Positions 39,101 to 46,913 are shown, counted from the first letter of the stretch. The stretch: 60,124 bases of DNA from Bacteroidales bacterium (GCA_017960905.1 JAGCYH010000049.1:1-60124); one strand, 5' to 3'. Translations and numbers: made by a program. The notes: generated by a model from the letters alone, not told the origin.

Positions 39101-42100
39101 TAACAGCTACGCTGTTACCTGTACCTACCGGAGTATTGTCGGCTTTGAACCAATTATATGTAACGCCGGTCTCAGGTGTTTCAACACTGAGATTGACTGG
39201 CGTGCCACTCGTAGAGCAGAGAGGCGTAGGCGCATCGGAAGTAGCAACTGGTTTGGTCGGAATTGGTTTCACGGTGAAATCAACCTGCTTTTCATCCGAC
39301 TCGCAACCGCTCGTCTTATCGCGGGCAATAACGAAATACGTCATAGCTCCATCGGTCGTAGGAGTATACGAAATCGTATTAGTACTTGACGTTGTTACTG
39401 GGTTATGAGAGCCATCACGCAATTCGTACTCAAGGTTAGAGCCTGTTGCGTCGATTGTGAATGTAATCTCAGAATTTGTGCAAACTTCTGTAGCAGAAGG
39501 CGCTACTGTGTTAACAACTGGTTTTGTATTAACGGTAACGATTACATCAACCGGGTCAGAATCGCAAGTACCGTCGTTGGCAGTTACTTGGAAAGTATTA
39601 TTAGACGACGACCAAGTCTGGCTGACTTTATATGTGCCATCGCCTACGGCGGTGGCCGTAGGAGTCCAAGTGTAAGTAAGGGCAGTATTCGATGGAGTGA
39701 AGATAACTTCAGCGTCTTCGCCGTCGCAAACTGCGGCGGGCGAAGCTGTCATAGTAAACGTAGGTTTCTTGTTTACTGTGATAGTCTGCTCTGCCTCTTT
39801 GCTCTTGCAACCGGTTGTCTTGTTGGTAACTACGAGTTTGTATGTAGTAGTACTTGTAGGTGTAACTGTTATCGATTCATCGGTGTCACCCGTAGACCAT
39901 TCGAAGTCGTAGTCGGCGTTAGTTCCAATGGTTACGCCACCGTCAAGTGTAACAGTCTCACCCTCACAAATATTGTCTTTATCAGGTGTTATAGTAGCAT
40001 CGGCTACTGGATTAACTGTAATATCGATAGTGAACGATTTAGAGCAACTAGTTGTTTTGTCGGTTACGACTACCTCGAATGTAAGAGTGCCTGTAGTAGT
40101 AGGCTCATAATTTTTAAGTTCGCGGCCCGTGCCCAAAGACGACCCGAGCAAGAACCACTCGTAATTGTACTTGCTATTGTTGGTTGCTGTGAGAGTTACC
40201 TTCTGACCAAAGCATATTTCGGTTTCCGAAGCCGAAACAGTTACTTCGGGAAGTGGATTAACCACAGCATCCACAATCTTTTCTTCGGAAGAACACGAAG
40301 TAACGGGGTCGGTAGCTATTATACTATATTTATATGTACCGTCAGCGCCTATCGAGTTAACAGTATAAACATCGCCAGAAACAGTTCCCGCAGGCGCACC
40401 CGATTGCGGTGTAACTACATAAGTATATGTACCAGCTGCATCGGGATTAATATTAATTACAATATTTTCGCCTACGCAAATAGGATCAGCCGAAGGATTA
40501 ATCTCGGGCAATGTCTTGACTTCGAACGAGAATGCGAAAGCAGTTGGGCTTTCGCAATTATTAGTATCAACTGCCTTTACAGTACCACTTATAGTACCGT
40601 TAAAATCAGCAGACGGAGTAATATCCAATTGAGGATTGCCACCAGTAACTGTTTGAGTTTTATGGCTACTACCCTCGTCCCACTCCCATACATATTGCAA
40701 ATTGGCACGAAGAGCAGCCGGGTATGTAGATTCTACTTGTGCAAGAAGACTAGCAGTACCGCCCGCGCAAATATCAGAAACTGTTACATCTGTGATTTCG
40801 GGCAGTGGATTAACCTTTACATTAATGGTAGCTTCTTTAGAAGTACAGCCTTTATCGTTAGTCGCAGTTACTTTGTAAACCTGGTCGGCAGCTACATTAG
40901 TAAGCGACTGCTTATTATCCGTCGGATTTCCATCGGCTACAACCGGATCCCACGTGTACATAGTAACCGCTATATCCGAAGTAACCTCAATATCGAGGTT
41001 TCCCCCATAGCAAACTTCAGGATTGGCATCTACAGGAGTAAGAACAGGTAGCGGGTTAACCGCTACCGAAACATCCTTCGAAACCTCGCAACCTTGGTTG
41101 CTGACGGTGAAAGTATAATTGCGCGTGGTTGGAGTCTTGGTTACATCCTCATCTGTAAGTGAAGTCGATGTAAGACCGCCTGGCGCATTTAGCACTGCAT
41201 TGTCAGATGACCATTGATAGGTGTAAGTTCCTATATTTTGTCCTGTAACAGTGGCGGTTATATTCACGTCGTCATCTTCGCAAACCTCGGAAGGGGCCGA
41301 GAATACTATCTGCGCACTTTTCTCGAGAACAGTAACAGTGAATGTCTGTTCTGAAGTACACGAACTCTTTACAGCTTCTTCAAAATTATCTTTTGCTACT
41401 AATTTAAATGTATATGTGGTGTTTTTACCATCTTTGGCTTTATAGACATTTTTGTCGAGAGTAAATTTGAGGTCGTTCATTGTTCCATCGACAATTGACT
41501 CAACCAAGACAGGCGAACCAGAGGAGATGTCATAAAGATCCAAATCCAACTCATTATAGAAATCACCATCTTTTTTAGCTACAATTTCAACAGTCGATTC
41601 TTCACCATCGCAAAGAAAAATCGATGTTACATAAGCTCCTCCATTGTTAACTTTCAAATCAATATGAGAATCATATTGAGCGGCATAGCCAGTGTATGGC
41701 TTTTTGAGTGAGAAAACCGAAGTACTAACAGGATCAGAAGGATCGCCAAACTTATCATAAGTATAAGAAACCTGCGGGATAATTGTATAGACATCGGAAT
41801 TGCCAGAAGTAATGGTTGTCCATGTATATTCGGTACCGGGTTGTGTTTCAATAACACCGCCACCATTACCACTCAAGAGCTGCAATTGATAAGAAGCAGT
41901 AAAAACGTGCCCGAGTTCCGACGGCGTAGCACCAAAAGGATATAAAGTATTATCAATTTTAACATTTATCGGGTCGCCTTCGCAAAAACCGTTGACATAA
42001 GCGTCGTAATAATCATTAGCAGTCCATCCAGTACCATCAATTAAATCAGGAGCGCCAATAACATCATACTTATATACAAAAATGCCAATCGTTCCTAATT

Positions 42101-42518
42101 CGACACTAATGGTAATAGTCTTTGCGTAATACTTTGGGTCTAACAATGCTGGCTTTATTACCAAATCCTTCAGACGACACTTTAGTTTTCCTATGGTAGT
42201 ACTACTTGCACGAATATACTGAACAGCAGTGTGTCCTCCGCCATCAGTGTCGTCAGATAACAATTCATCAGTAACATCACCAAATCCCTGAACACTTACC
42301 GTAATGCTCTTAAGAGCATAAGCATTCATCGACTGCAATGTGATATTAGAATAAGCAGCATTTAAATTACCATCCTGAATTAATATCTCGCTTGATAGAG
42401 CTCCCTCATTTTCCACTACACCTTTTTTCTCCGGTTCATCGGCTTTGGCGTCAATAGCTGAAAATAAGAACATATTGACGATGAGCGCCAATACTGATAT
42501 TTTTATGTTTCTACTCAT
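30105..42518 (-). CDS. Giant T9SS adhesin with type B sorting domain (SprB-like)
   Basis: This 4137-residue protein has a signal peptide (MSRNIKISVLALIVNMFLFSAIDAKA). About residues 390-2000 are a long array of ~80-90-residue Ig/PKD-like units with motifs such as ICxGxxVxLxA, YxWxxxx and VxVNPxPxxxxT. From ~2100 a second type of repeat carries cysteine pairs and YTV/YYV strands. Two copies of a 412-residue module follow (about 2951-3362 and 3363-3775). The last ~90 residues (FLIPNAFSPNGDGINDEF through ISRKFSGYVELRR) are the gliding-motility-associated C-terminal domain, a T9SS type B sorting signal. Such proteins are exported across the outer membrane and held at the surface with the help of a PorP/SprF partner, here encoded next. 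Function is probably adhesion; gliding cannot be concluded. No frameshift or stop interrupts the frame. Confidence 0.93.
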   Translation of the reverse strand: MSRNIKISVLALIVNMFLFSAIDAKADEPEKKGVVENEGALSSEILIQDGNLNAAYSNITLQSMNAYALKSITVSVQGFGDVTDELLSDDTDGGGHTAVQYIRASSTTIGKLKCRLKDLVIKPALLDPKYYAKTITISVELGTIGIFVYKYDVIGAPDLIDGTGWTANDYYDAYVNGFCEGDPINVKIDNTLYPFGATPSELGHVFTASYQLQLLSGNGGGVIETQPGTEYTWTTITSGNSDVYTIIPQVSYTYDKFGDPSDPVSTSVFSLKKPYTGYAAQYDSHIDLKVNNGGAYVTSIFLCDGEESTVEIVAKKDGDFYNELDLDLYDISSGSPVLVESIVDGTMNDLKFTLDKNVYKAKDGKNTTYTFKLVAKDNFEEAVKSSCTSEQTFTVTVLEKSAQIVFSAPSEVCEDDDVNITATVTGQNIGTYTYQWSSDNAVLNAPGGLTSTSLTDEDVTKTPTTRNYTFTVSNQGCEVSKDVSVAVNPLPVLTPVDANPEVCYGGNLDIEVTSDIAVTMYTWDPVVADGNPTDNKQSLTNVAADQVYKVTATNDKGCTSKEATINVKVNPLPEITDVTVSDICAGGTASLLAQVESTYPAALRANLQYVWEWDEGSSHKTQTVTGGNPQLDITPSADFNGTISGTVKAVDTNNCESPTAFAFSFEVKTLPEINPSADPICVGENIVININPDAAGTYTYVVTPQSGAPAGTVSGDVYTVNSIGADGTYKYSIIATDPVTSCSSEEKIVDAVVNPLPEVTVSASETEICFGQKVTLTATNNSKYNYEWFLLGSSLGTGRELKNYEPTTTGTLTFEVVVTDKTTSCSKSFTIDITVNPVADATITPDKDNICEGETVTLDGGVTIGTNADYDFEWSTGDTDESITVTPTSTTTYKLVVTNKTTGCKSKEAEQTITVNKKPTFTMTASPAAVCDGEDAEVIFTPSNTALTYTWTPTATAVGDGTYKVSQTWSSSNNTFQVTANDGTCDSDPVDVIVTVNTKPVVNTVAPSATEVCTNSEITFTIDATGSNLEYELRDGSHNPVTTSSTNTISYTPTTDGAMTYFVIARDKTSGCESDEKQVDFTVKPIPTKPVATSDAPTPLCSTSGTPVNLSVETPETGVTYNWFKADNTPVGTGNSVAVTPLATTKYYVVGELDGCASEQSDLLEIKVTESPEIADNTGSLDKKLCESAKNPVEMKTISAISNLYYEWYWSEDGFATPVKEGTDVNSFKFPDDVTGITLAVKTYQIKVVAKNSEGCYSDEVIYSIKVFPKPDVAVTQLPDPICEGQEVTLGGTITIDSEYSDSAPVFDFYEDGSWLSSTTFIPKKSSTYSVAGQYKMKDATQYCSYEKEFTINFVDKPEFEFVGVTPVLCEGSDLSVTLSFSTAEAEVTSYKWYFEGAEITSAAGQNHLDLTGLTSADAGTYKLVVSNGSCDTEKTFDLAVSSKPTAEIVAPEKICVGSTAVEIKSAAAGTAYKWTIDGAEYPSTDQQFTYDASALTAGQKFTVGLVYTGAAGCVSDEVFKDVEVAPDFTADLTISSGDDKICEAEDVEFKVSSATQNIAKYTLIINGVEGASEELSPAVTDFTFNYNGAADDYTIAVKLESEYGCEFTTSTITPQVSHIKLDDITYDENICLGGSTDIIVTASGAVSDNYEYTFEIYGVGSPVTQSSNVFNFNLSTIGAYTVLVTARDIDADCSASNTIKIEVKDLPDNTVTIVNPDPTKLCSEEELQFSLNATKFKLSVDSNDFGTYEYDGSAWNNATVVDASLADLFNSFAVSGSTANVVVSFVDNTTHNIDITVVDPTTGCENVVPTFSYKFYDKITLTASAPYTITGGKLTLCLGNSVTITSTSADATSFDVEINGSSAATGVTSFTYNASVLTAGDDIKIIADNGCSETITIEVLAAPVPNVVFAKDVDGSFVDQPDGGSHEYEACSDQSVRFSGTGATKFDLTVTRDGNDASSEFSTLSWTSETFSDETSLVYDKTSATAAGHPEYSEYVFHYDVSVGECYDTYELTVKVYPLPEAELTVTPGVLVITGTLVNADVTTGYTQYDFFVNGTSVQSGSSNSYSFSITEDSNIKVVVYSDHGCTQTLEYDVKVLEGIVQKEVKTSSDYYCDNTDGVSISVVDPQAGITYELEGCATCAAIECDGSAVAWDDVKINGSNPTEFKVKAYYAALPTEFVYMSNSVVITEVKTPAVQKIQPYNITDTNCEVERQMKLDNSEVGVFYVVMLNGTTALTAEIEGNGGELDLGYTPKLIGEYTVVATSKYGLNNVCPVVMDGTYTIDVPAAQEFNLTATPDNGNFCEDTEGVTISLDGSEVGNTYYLLKNGDYIIPTPGDTVMIAGTGSSLTFDPVSEDGTYTISCKFSGCLSPMIGSVDIKKYAKPADQTFVVNNEGYYCEGDESVVFTVGGQEEGYLYTLYRDGAATSYTHTGDDSGTSFDFGPLAGAGNYTVGVTIPVVNDGCETILTTSIDVVEVKLPKDINMIIERDKICVGEVTKITIYNTEEGVTYDLYLDGTPLIAKVGTADNYIIFDNITDDGEYTVKANKEYTMPSSATSFCPITFDAKVELTVLARPATGLEGLSTEEPADKLASDPCYGKDIVVTNAQTDLIYKLYKLDEFGVELSAPSQEFTATGDVNTDRFTDIRDNNGKYRVYVSNGVCEDKLIPDVDVTNDKYVTIQTVLAETSMCHGELGKYVSLQAAEVGVRYTLFDPQGNEMDYYEAATTDGFTFITPMMSTGVYYVEGIKIGIANACPTRMAPDIDFKVNSLPVSYEIVGNDKYCAASTGVTLGLNGSEPGVNYSLYKEEGSSLILQASVTGTGFEVQFPGEFAEGVYVASARNYTTGCTSSMMGRVEVTYVAGINDLAIDSTMATCGEPAELALSSGLMNGVTYYVVEGDESPETKAAEMSVTYEGTPINLTFSKQGDYTVWASFDNYACATKMGDVHVSFNEINTYFVSSELACSGTGSVKLVSSDAGVKYTLNADPTSEKTGDGNEIVWEVSGTGVQTYEVVATNDICVVSQGSTTIDFDQTVVPTGKIDMYIQGEKYDSADTAQVCASTFVSFVVNVSNSNVKNYKFDMTGATPQTLASNVYTPSLEGKEGEVTLKVSIETVNGCTFEDIDSVTFKVMSAELPGMPLVAENNNPTYCSSEMGVKICYLNAQRGFTYRMYKVDDETGYPELMDIQEIPYYSTVASVDSLWMSGWGDDRTVESKAYAKAGKYYVEVEETNGCVAKSNVLEIFEVAAPVFADNKLYYALVDESNNIDEASKNERFGVLDSGSLVFDGARKGIEYQLIHEDNNATISTQWVETDGERIFFGVIPSAVEGDASTAKYGEGTYYVLATDTATSCSVTIGNVVFTEKQINNFNVSSSLDCDGTGSVILSGSEIGITYTVNSDPAYNTPGTGDELVWHFTGTGVQTYEVTAKNGASKEVSLGTTTIDYGQVAVPQTKLDMYIQGEKYAGTDTAEFCSSSLISFVVNVGNSNVKSYKYFINGVEESHNSTNTLMRNFEDAKSGVYQLKISLVTANGCQFDNVDSISFKVQSGEMTDAPLVAANNYPEYCEGDAGVRIAYLNAEKGYMYRMYRMLENNMVELMDIQEIPSYNTVAKVDSLWLNGWGNGKTTEYNAYAKAGKYYVDVEEPNGCVLRSNVLEIIENPLPVDTTTHVFYAFVSEETGVPVVDETTKSSEYGLLEAGRVVLDNAKVGITYQLLHIENNALLETRKANYDGQSLFFGPIKAIVELETDSTATTPQLENEEWGEGTYTILATNDETGCTSEVGYLDFVAEELVAYDVYIFLNKDEVSISKQLIPQYPNKGNHKFIDWSSKIDRAYTPKLTEEGMLSDIDAGIETFEKGSGYTSLPEKSNIVFELEPKYKTVVVNDTLYIPNYEQGCDSVYFMSKYNYFKQLSADPENGIPNDTIIYYPTRQEGCDSVKVDLYQYFTVGEHKEERVDDKAYYGKYGFLGSFSDPDRETANASNTGVFIYGKSPNFYGKEEFTYHIYNKNLKNVRRSNSAKIVVLCGNEAVGDSSTVFLIPNAFSPNGDGINDEFRILLPTIYEDNSVSSLQIFNRWGTLVYRSSGLQYGRDCPWWDGNSKTANMLTAGNQLPMGTYFYVFKIKFNDGTKVISRKFSGYVELRR
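31180..33665 (-). repeat. Tandem duplication of a 412-residue coding module in the adhesin
   Basis: Two adjacent coding segments, about 33665-32430 and 32430-31180, encode the same domain series. Landmarks are offset by exactly 1236 bp (412 codons), for example LDMYIQGEKY against IDMYIQGEKY and the MDIQEIPYYSTVA/MDIQEIPSYNTVA pair. Protein similarity is high and DNA similarity is partial, so the duplication is old. Confidence 0.85.
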
Positions 42519-42578
42519 AATCTATTAATTAATAGAGTTTTGTAATAATTTTGTCTTGTCAATTCACTTTGTAAAGTA

Positions 42579-42586
42579 CAAAGGTA
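42579..42586 (-). promoter_or_regulatory. Promoter of the adhesin locus
   Basis: TACCTTTG on the minus strand matches TAnnTTTG, with a TTTG 21 nt upstream as a -33 box. It predicts a 5' UTR of about 50 nt before the giant gene. Confidence 0.65.
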
Positions 42587-42599
42587 GTTATAAAAAAAG

Positions 42600-42932
42600 T
42601 ACAAATGCAAATTTTTGACAAAAAATTTACACTTTTAGTGCATTTTTGTCATTTCAGAGTTTTAGTTGATATTTTTTATACGATATTTTTTGGAAGAGGG
42701 TTGCCGTTTTTCTAGTAGAATGGCGCAACATTTTAAGCTAAAATAATCACCGAATTAACACGGAATTAAACTATCAACAATAATCCGCCAAACTATAGAG
42801 AATATGAACGCAGATGACGCAGATGACACAGATTGAACAGAATAATGATGTTTTGAGAGCAGTTTGAGAGAAAAACAACGTATTTTTGGCAAAAAAATTG
42901 CATTACATAGTACAATTTAGAACAATTATTCG
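42600..42932. other. AT-rich intergenic region between divergent T9SS cargo genes
   Basis: It contains a short tandem of GCAGATGAC units (42806-42834), part of the ATCTGTGTCATCTGCGTTC-type repeat common in Bacteroidota genomes. I see no gene or structured RNA here. Confidence 0.5.
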
Positions 42933-42940
42933 TATATTTG
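42933..42940 (+). promoter_or_regulatory. Promoter -7 box for the type A cargo gene
   Basis: TATATTTG lies 52 bp upstream of the ATG at 42993. Confidence 0.6.
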
Positions 42941-42992
42941 CGTACTGAATAATAAAAATAAACAGATTTGTACAAACTTAAAATATAGTATT

Positions 42993-43736
42993 ATGAACAG
43001 AATTACACATATATTATCTACACTGCTGTTACTTGTATCGGCAAGTGCCTTTGCTGAAGAACAAATACAAATAACAGATGTGGCATCAAGTTATAACAAT
43101 ACGAATTATGCTGATGTTGAATATTTTGAACTTAAAATGCTCAAATCGGCTGCCTTTGATTCTGAAGACTTTGTACTAAACGATAATTATTATGCACAGA
43201 CTTTTGGCTATCCTGTCAGAATTTTAGGCGCTGGAGGTGATAAAGCATTGTTTGGTTCTTTACCAGATCCAGAGCCAGGTAACATTGAAAAGAATTACAA
43301 AACCATAACACTTGGTAAATACATAACAGAAATAAAAAAGAATGCTTTTAAGGGTTTTGTAAATATAACAACCATAACATTGAATTGCGAGGCCGTGCCC
43401 ACTGTCGCATCTGATGCTTTTACCGACTGCGCGGTAGATGAAATCATAGTGAACGTGCCAGATGCGTTGTATTCACAATACAAGTCGAGCACTTGGGCAT
43501 CGATATTCGCACATATTGTTAGTCCATCGAACCCGACGGCAGTGGAAGAGGTAAGCATAGAGAATGCTAAGGTAGTGAATATGAAGATATTGTTTGGTCA
43601 GGAAGTTGAAGTGGAGGTTTACAGCATTACCGGTGCACCTATATATAAAGGTATAGCATCGGAGGTATCGCTGCCAGAGAAGGGCATATATATAATAAGG
43701 AGTGGCAATAAGACGAAGAAAGTGGTATGTAAATAG
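42993..43736 (+). CDS. Secreted leucine-rich-repeat protein with T9SS type A sorting domain
   Basis: The protein has 247 residues with a signal peptide (cleavage near ASAFA). The middle part has a BspA-type leucine-rich unit (ITEIKKNAFKGFVNITTITL) followed by the IIVNVPDALYSQYKSSTW segment that often closes such arrays. The last ~65 residues have the T9SS type A pattern: VEVYSITGAPIYKG, then GIYIIRSGNKTKKVVCK, with a basic terminal strand. It should be exported by the same secretion system as the adhesin. It is short for a BspA-like protein, with a single recognisable repeat. It is followed at once by a heptamer microsatellite. Confidence 0.82.
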   Translation: MNRITHILSTLLLLVSASAFAEEQIQITDVASSYNNTNYADVEYFELKMLKSAAFDSEDFVLNDNYYAQTFGYPVRILGAGGDKALFGSLPDPEPGNIEKNYKTITLGKYITEIKKNAFKGFVNITTITLNCEAVPTVASDAFTDCAVDEIIVNVPDALYSQYKSSTWASIFAHIVSPSNPTAVEEVSIENAKVVNMKILFGQEVEVEVYSITGAPIYKGIASEVSLPEKGIYIIRSGNKTKKVVCK

Positions 43737-43821
43737 TGTAAAGAGTAAAGTGTAAAGTGTAAAGAGTAAAGTGTAAAGAGTAAAGTGTAATGAGTAAAGA
43801 GTAAAGAGTAAAGTATAAAGT
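43734..43821 (+). repeat. Heptamer microsatellite (GTAAAGT/GTAAAGA)
   Basis: About twelve 7-bp units of GTAAAGT, GTAAAGA and close variants run from the stop codon of the cargo gene. The array overlaps the stop and lies outside the coding frame, so length changes would alter the 3' UTR, not the protein. Confidence 0.9.
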
Positions 43822-43881
43822 GATGAAGGCTGCCTACGGGCGGCCTTCGTTGTTTTTGGTGGTATGCACGGTGAAAAATAA

Positions 43882-44481
43882 TCAGATTACGCCGTCGTCG
43901 ATCATTTCGATGATGTATTCGATGGCTTTGTCGTTGCCGAGTGCGTCGTACTCGGACTTGAGCGACGAGCCGAAGAGGCGGGCAACGCCCTGCCAGAGGA
44001 AGGCCGAGAAGCGGCCTTTGAGCAGCTTGATGAGTTCGTAGCTGGTGTCGCCGGTCTCGCGGTCGATGAGCTTGATGAGGATGCGGCCTTGCGAGATGGT
44101 GAGCTTGCGCAGTGGCTTTTCAAATTCTTTGAAAAGCTTATCCTCCGACTCTTTGATGTATTTTTTGCGCAGTTTGGAATCTTCGATTTTGGCGAGGCTG
44201 TCCTGAATGAGAGCGAGCCGTTCGCGAGCTATGCGAGCGTACGGCAGCACCTTCTTCACATTGTAAATGAGGCGAGTATATTGCTTGAAAGCACGTTTCG
44301 ACTTGAACTTCCAACGTGCGCGCACGCGCACTTCGGGCAGGCGGACATGCGGAATAGTGTCGCCATCGATGATGCGGCCACGGCGAACGATAGTAGGTTC
44401 ACCGGCCTGCGCCAGTGGCGAAGCCACTGACGTAGAGCTTATTAGCACCGTGAAAAGCAATATGGCGACAAGACACCTCAA
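43882..44481 (-). CDS. DUF4294 domain protein, secreted
   Basis: This 199-residue protein has a signal peptide and the DUF4294 body: IIDGDTIPHVRLPEVRV, then TRLIYNVKKVLPYAR, the helical YIKESEDKLFKEFEKPLRKL, and TISQGRILIKLIDRETGDTS. The family is found in Bacteroidota and has no established function. It is the last gene of a three-gene minus-strand unit, 30 bp after nfo. Confidence 0.88.
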   Translation of the reverse strand: MRCLVAILLFTVLISSTSVASPLAQAGEPTIVRRGRIIDGDTIPHVRLPEVRVRARWKFKSKRAFKQYTRLIYNVKKVLPYARIARERLALIQDSLAKIEDSKLRKKYIKESEDKLFKEFEKPLRKLTISQGRILIKLIDRETGDTSYELIKLLKGRFSAFLWQGVARLFGSSLKSEYDALGNDKAIEYIIEMIDDGVI

Positions 44482-44511
44482 GGCAAATACGTTTTATAAA
44501 AAGACATGCAA

Positions 44512-45354
44512 TTATCGCTCCGCAAATTGGCGGAGCATACTAATCTCTTCGGACCAGAGGGTTTCGTCGGGCGTTTCGAGAATGAGCGGTATATTGTCGG
44601 TGCGGCTGTCGCGCAAGAGGCGCTCGAAGGTTGCGAGGCCAATGCAGCCTTGACCGATGCTCGCGTGCCGGTCGACACGCGAGCCGGCAGGTTTCGTAGC
44701 GTCGTTGAGATGCATGGCGCGGAGGTACTTGAGGCCGACAATGTCGTCGAACTCCTGCCAAGTGCGCTCATACTCGTATTCGTCGGCAATGTTGTAGCCG
44801 GCGGCGAAGGCGTGGCAGGTGTCGATGCAGACACCGACACGGCTTTTATCATCGACACGGTCGATGATATGGCGCAAGTGGCTGAACGAGAAGCCCATAT
44901 TGGTGCCCTGCCCTGCCGTGTTCTCAATAACGGCGCAGACGCCATGCGTCTGCGCGAGAGCAATATTGATAGACTCGGCAATACGGTCGAGGCAATCGTC
45001 GGGGTTGGTCTTGAGGTGGCTGCCCGGGTGAAAGTTGAGCAGCGAGAGACCGAGCTGCTCACAACGCCGCATCTCGTCGAGAAATGAGTCGCGCGACTTT
45101 TTCAGACCTTCGGCATCGGGGCTGCCGAGGTTGATGAGATAACTGTCGTGCGGCAGAATCTGCGCAGGCGTGAAGGCAAACTGCTTGCAGTTGGCCTTGA
45201 ACGCATCTATTTCGCTTTGCGACAACGGATTAGAAAACCACTGACGCTGGTTTTTGGTAAAAAGCGCGAACGCCGTAGCGCCAATGGCGTTGGCGTTGAC
45301 GGGTGCGTTCTGCACCCCACCCGATGCACTGACGTGAGCTCCTATATATTTCAT
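44512..45354 (-). CDS. nfo: Endonuclease IV (AP endonuclease)
   Basis: The protein has 280 residues from [14 protein letters not shown]; a much longer in-frame extension to 45663 overlaps the upstream gene and is rejected. Family signatures are [11 protein letters not shown] at the N-terminus, [10 protein letters not shown] near 140, [16 protein letters not shown] near 175, and the metal-binding LRAMHLNDA and ASIGQGCIG near 215-235. It uses three zinc ions to cut abasic sites in base-excision repair. It lies between the T9SS plug-domain gene (13 bp upstream) and DUF4294. Confidence 0.95.
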   Translation of the reverse strand: MKYIGAHVSASGGVQNAPVNANAIGATAFALFTKNQRQWFSNPLSQSEIDAFKANCKQFAFTPAQILPHDSYLINLGSPDAEGLKKSRDSFLDEMRRCEQLGLSLLNFHPGSHLKTNPDDCLDRIAESINIALAQTHGVCAVIENTAGQGTNMGFSFSHLRHIIDRVDDKSRVGVCIDTCHAFAAGYNIADEYEYERTWQEFDDIVGLKYLRAMHLNDATKPAGSRVDRHASIGQGCIGLATFERLLRDSRTDNIPLILETPDETLWSEEISMLRQFAER

Positions 45355-45367
45355 TTCGCGATAGTTT

Positions 45368-46645
45368 TTAATGTACAAAAGAGTTGATTGTTTTAATAGA
45401 ATTATGACGCTTGAAACCGATAAGGCGGTCGTAAGTGTCGGAATATGAGCGGTAATAGACCGCGATATAATAGTCGTTTTCGGTTTCGGGGAAGGAGTTT
45501 TCGATAAGCGTGAGCTGCGGCTCATGGCTGGCATGCGGAACGGCCATGTACTGGTAGTTGTGCAAGCCCTGCTTAAGTTGCAGAGTAAGAGTATATTGCT
45601 GCAGGCCAGCATCATACGCCATCTTGTTCGACTGAGCCAACTGCCAGTTGGTGAGTTCGCCATAGACGTATATGTCGGCGTCGTCGGTGGGGCGCGGGAG
45701 GGTGAAATGCACCAACGTGTAGTCGGCGGCGATGCGCGGGTCGTCGTGAATGTCGCGCGCCTCGATGTAGCGGAATCCGTTAAAATCCTCGTGATAATAG
45801 TAGCCCGCCGGCGTGCCGTCGGGCGCCAAAGTGTAGTGGTAGAACGGGTCGTGGAACGAGATGCCGGCGCTGCCCGTCATGGTGTACTTGAGGCTGCGGT
45901 TGTCGAGCCAGCGGCCTTCGTTGGCGGCCTCGAAAGTGAGTTGGTCGGTATTTTCGTAGACGAGTTCGTTGTTGCGCACGAAAGTAGGCACCGACTCTTG
46001 CCGCGCCTCGCTCATACGCATATTCTGCCAGACGTTGATTTTGATTTCAGCAGAGGCTGACGACACTTTGACGGCCGGATGCTGCACGGAGAAGCTAAGT
46101 CGCTGCCATGCGTCGCCGGGTCGACCGTCGTAAACGACGCGCGAAGTAACGCCCACTGTGTTTTCGCACACCATGAACGGCCGGCTGATGAGCAACTGCT
46201 CATCAGTGGCATCAAAGACGCGCAGGATATAATTGCCCGAGATGCGAAGCTCGGCCGTAGGAATGAGCATGTCGTAATGAACGTAATCGGTTGTGGTATT
46301 GAACGATAGGCGGCTCGTCTCGGCCTCGTAGAACTTATTGAAACCGCTGATGAAATCGAGTTCGATGATATTCGACTTCTGCCAGTCGGCGTCGCAATGT
46401 TCGAACTGATACATGAGGGTGCGCGTGTTGCCGTAGAGCTCGTCGAACTGCAGCGAGAGGGCCTCGTCGGCACCCAAGGTGACGACAGGCACCGACATCA
46501 TGTCCTTCTGCGGATAGAAGAGAACCGTCTGAATGCCGTCGGCATCGAAGAAAGCGCGACTGACTTGTGCGTTGGCGTTTTTGCCTGCAAGCAGGCAAAA
46601 CAGCAACGCGATGATTGTCAATATGTTATTACTTACAGAAGTCAC
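45368..46645 (-). CDS. T9SS plug-domain protein (DUF5103)
   Basis: The protein has 425 residues. The frame has a stop two codons upstream and no nearby ATG, so it starts at GTG (46645). A signal peptide ends near GKNANAQ. The family core follows: [43 protein letters not shown], and [27 protein letters not shown]-terminal beta-sandwich ([14 protein letters not shown], about 320-380) resembles CBM48/AMPK-type modules. This family includes the Plug protein that closes the SprA translocon in the Flavobacterium type IX system, so it ties this operon to the T9SS cargo in the window. Confidence 0.88.
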   Translation of the reverse strand: MTSVSNNILTIIALLFCLLAGKNANAQVSRAFFDADGIQTVLFYPQKDMMSVPVVTLGADEALSLQFDELYGNTRTLMYQFEHCDADWQKSNIIELDFISGFNKFYEAETSRLSFNTTTDYVHYDMLIPTAELRISGNYILRVFDATDEQLLISRPFMVCENTVGVTSRVVYDGRPGDAWQRLSFSVQHPAVKVSSASAEIKINVWQNMRMSEARQESVPTFVRNNELVYENTDQLTFEAANEGRWLDNRSLKYTMTGSAGISFHDPFYHYTLAPDGTPAGYYYHEDFNGFRYIEARDIHDDPRIAADYTLVHFTLPRPTDDADIYVYGELTNWQLAQSNKMAYDAGLQQYTLTLQLKQGLHNYQYMAVPHASHEPQLTLIENSFPETENDYYIAVYYRSYSDTYDRLIGFKRHNSIKTINSFVH

Positions 46646-46905
46646 TTTTTACGTTTGTGTCAAAAAAAACAATGGCAATAATTATACCATAGCATTTGCA
46701 ATTTTTCTACGAAGTTAGAATAAAAAAAGGAAACAGCCAAAAGTAACGCCGAGAGATTTTGCGAAAGCGGCATAAAACACTAATATTCAGCGCATAGCGA
46801 AGAGATAGAGACAGAGCCGGCATTGATTTAGAAAAATTAACATTACGAGGCAAGTTATTAAAGAATTTTTTCCATAAACAATTGGCAAAACAATTAGTAT
46901 TGAAT
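46646..46905. other. Divergent intergenic region before the nqr operon
   Basis: AT-rich DNA between the plug-domain gene and nqrA. I see no ORF, hairpin or repeat that I can support apart from the nqr promoter box at its right end. Confidence 0.5.
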
Positions 46906-46913
46906 TACCTTTG
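46906..46913 (+). promoter_or_regulatory. Promoter of the nqr operon
   Basis: TACCTTTG matches TAnnTTTG, with a TTG 21 nt upstream. It predicts a 5' UTR of about 60 nt before nqrA. Confidence 0.65.

Noticed and set aside
39405..41051. Long plus-strand frame (548 codons) opposite the adhesin
   Set aside because: It is a shadow of the repeat-rich adhesin frame: Cys/Arg/Ser-rich, with no start signal or known domain.
42806..42834. Short repeats resembling CRISPR units
   Set aside because: Only 9-bp GCAGATGAC units without spacers; this is the common Bacteroidota intergenic repeat.
43734..43821. Tandem repeat considered as a CRISPR array
   Set aside because: Units are 7 bp and contiguous, with no spacers and no cas genes.
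45355..45663. Long N-terminal extension of endonuclease IV
   Set aside because: It overlaps the plug-domain gene and is not part of the family; [13 protein letters not shown] is the normal start.
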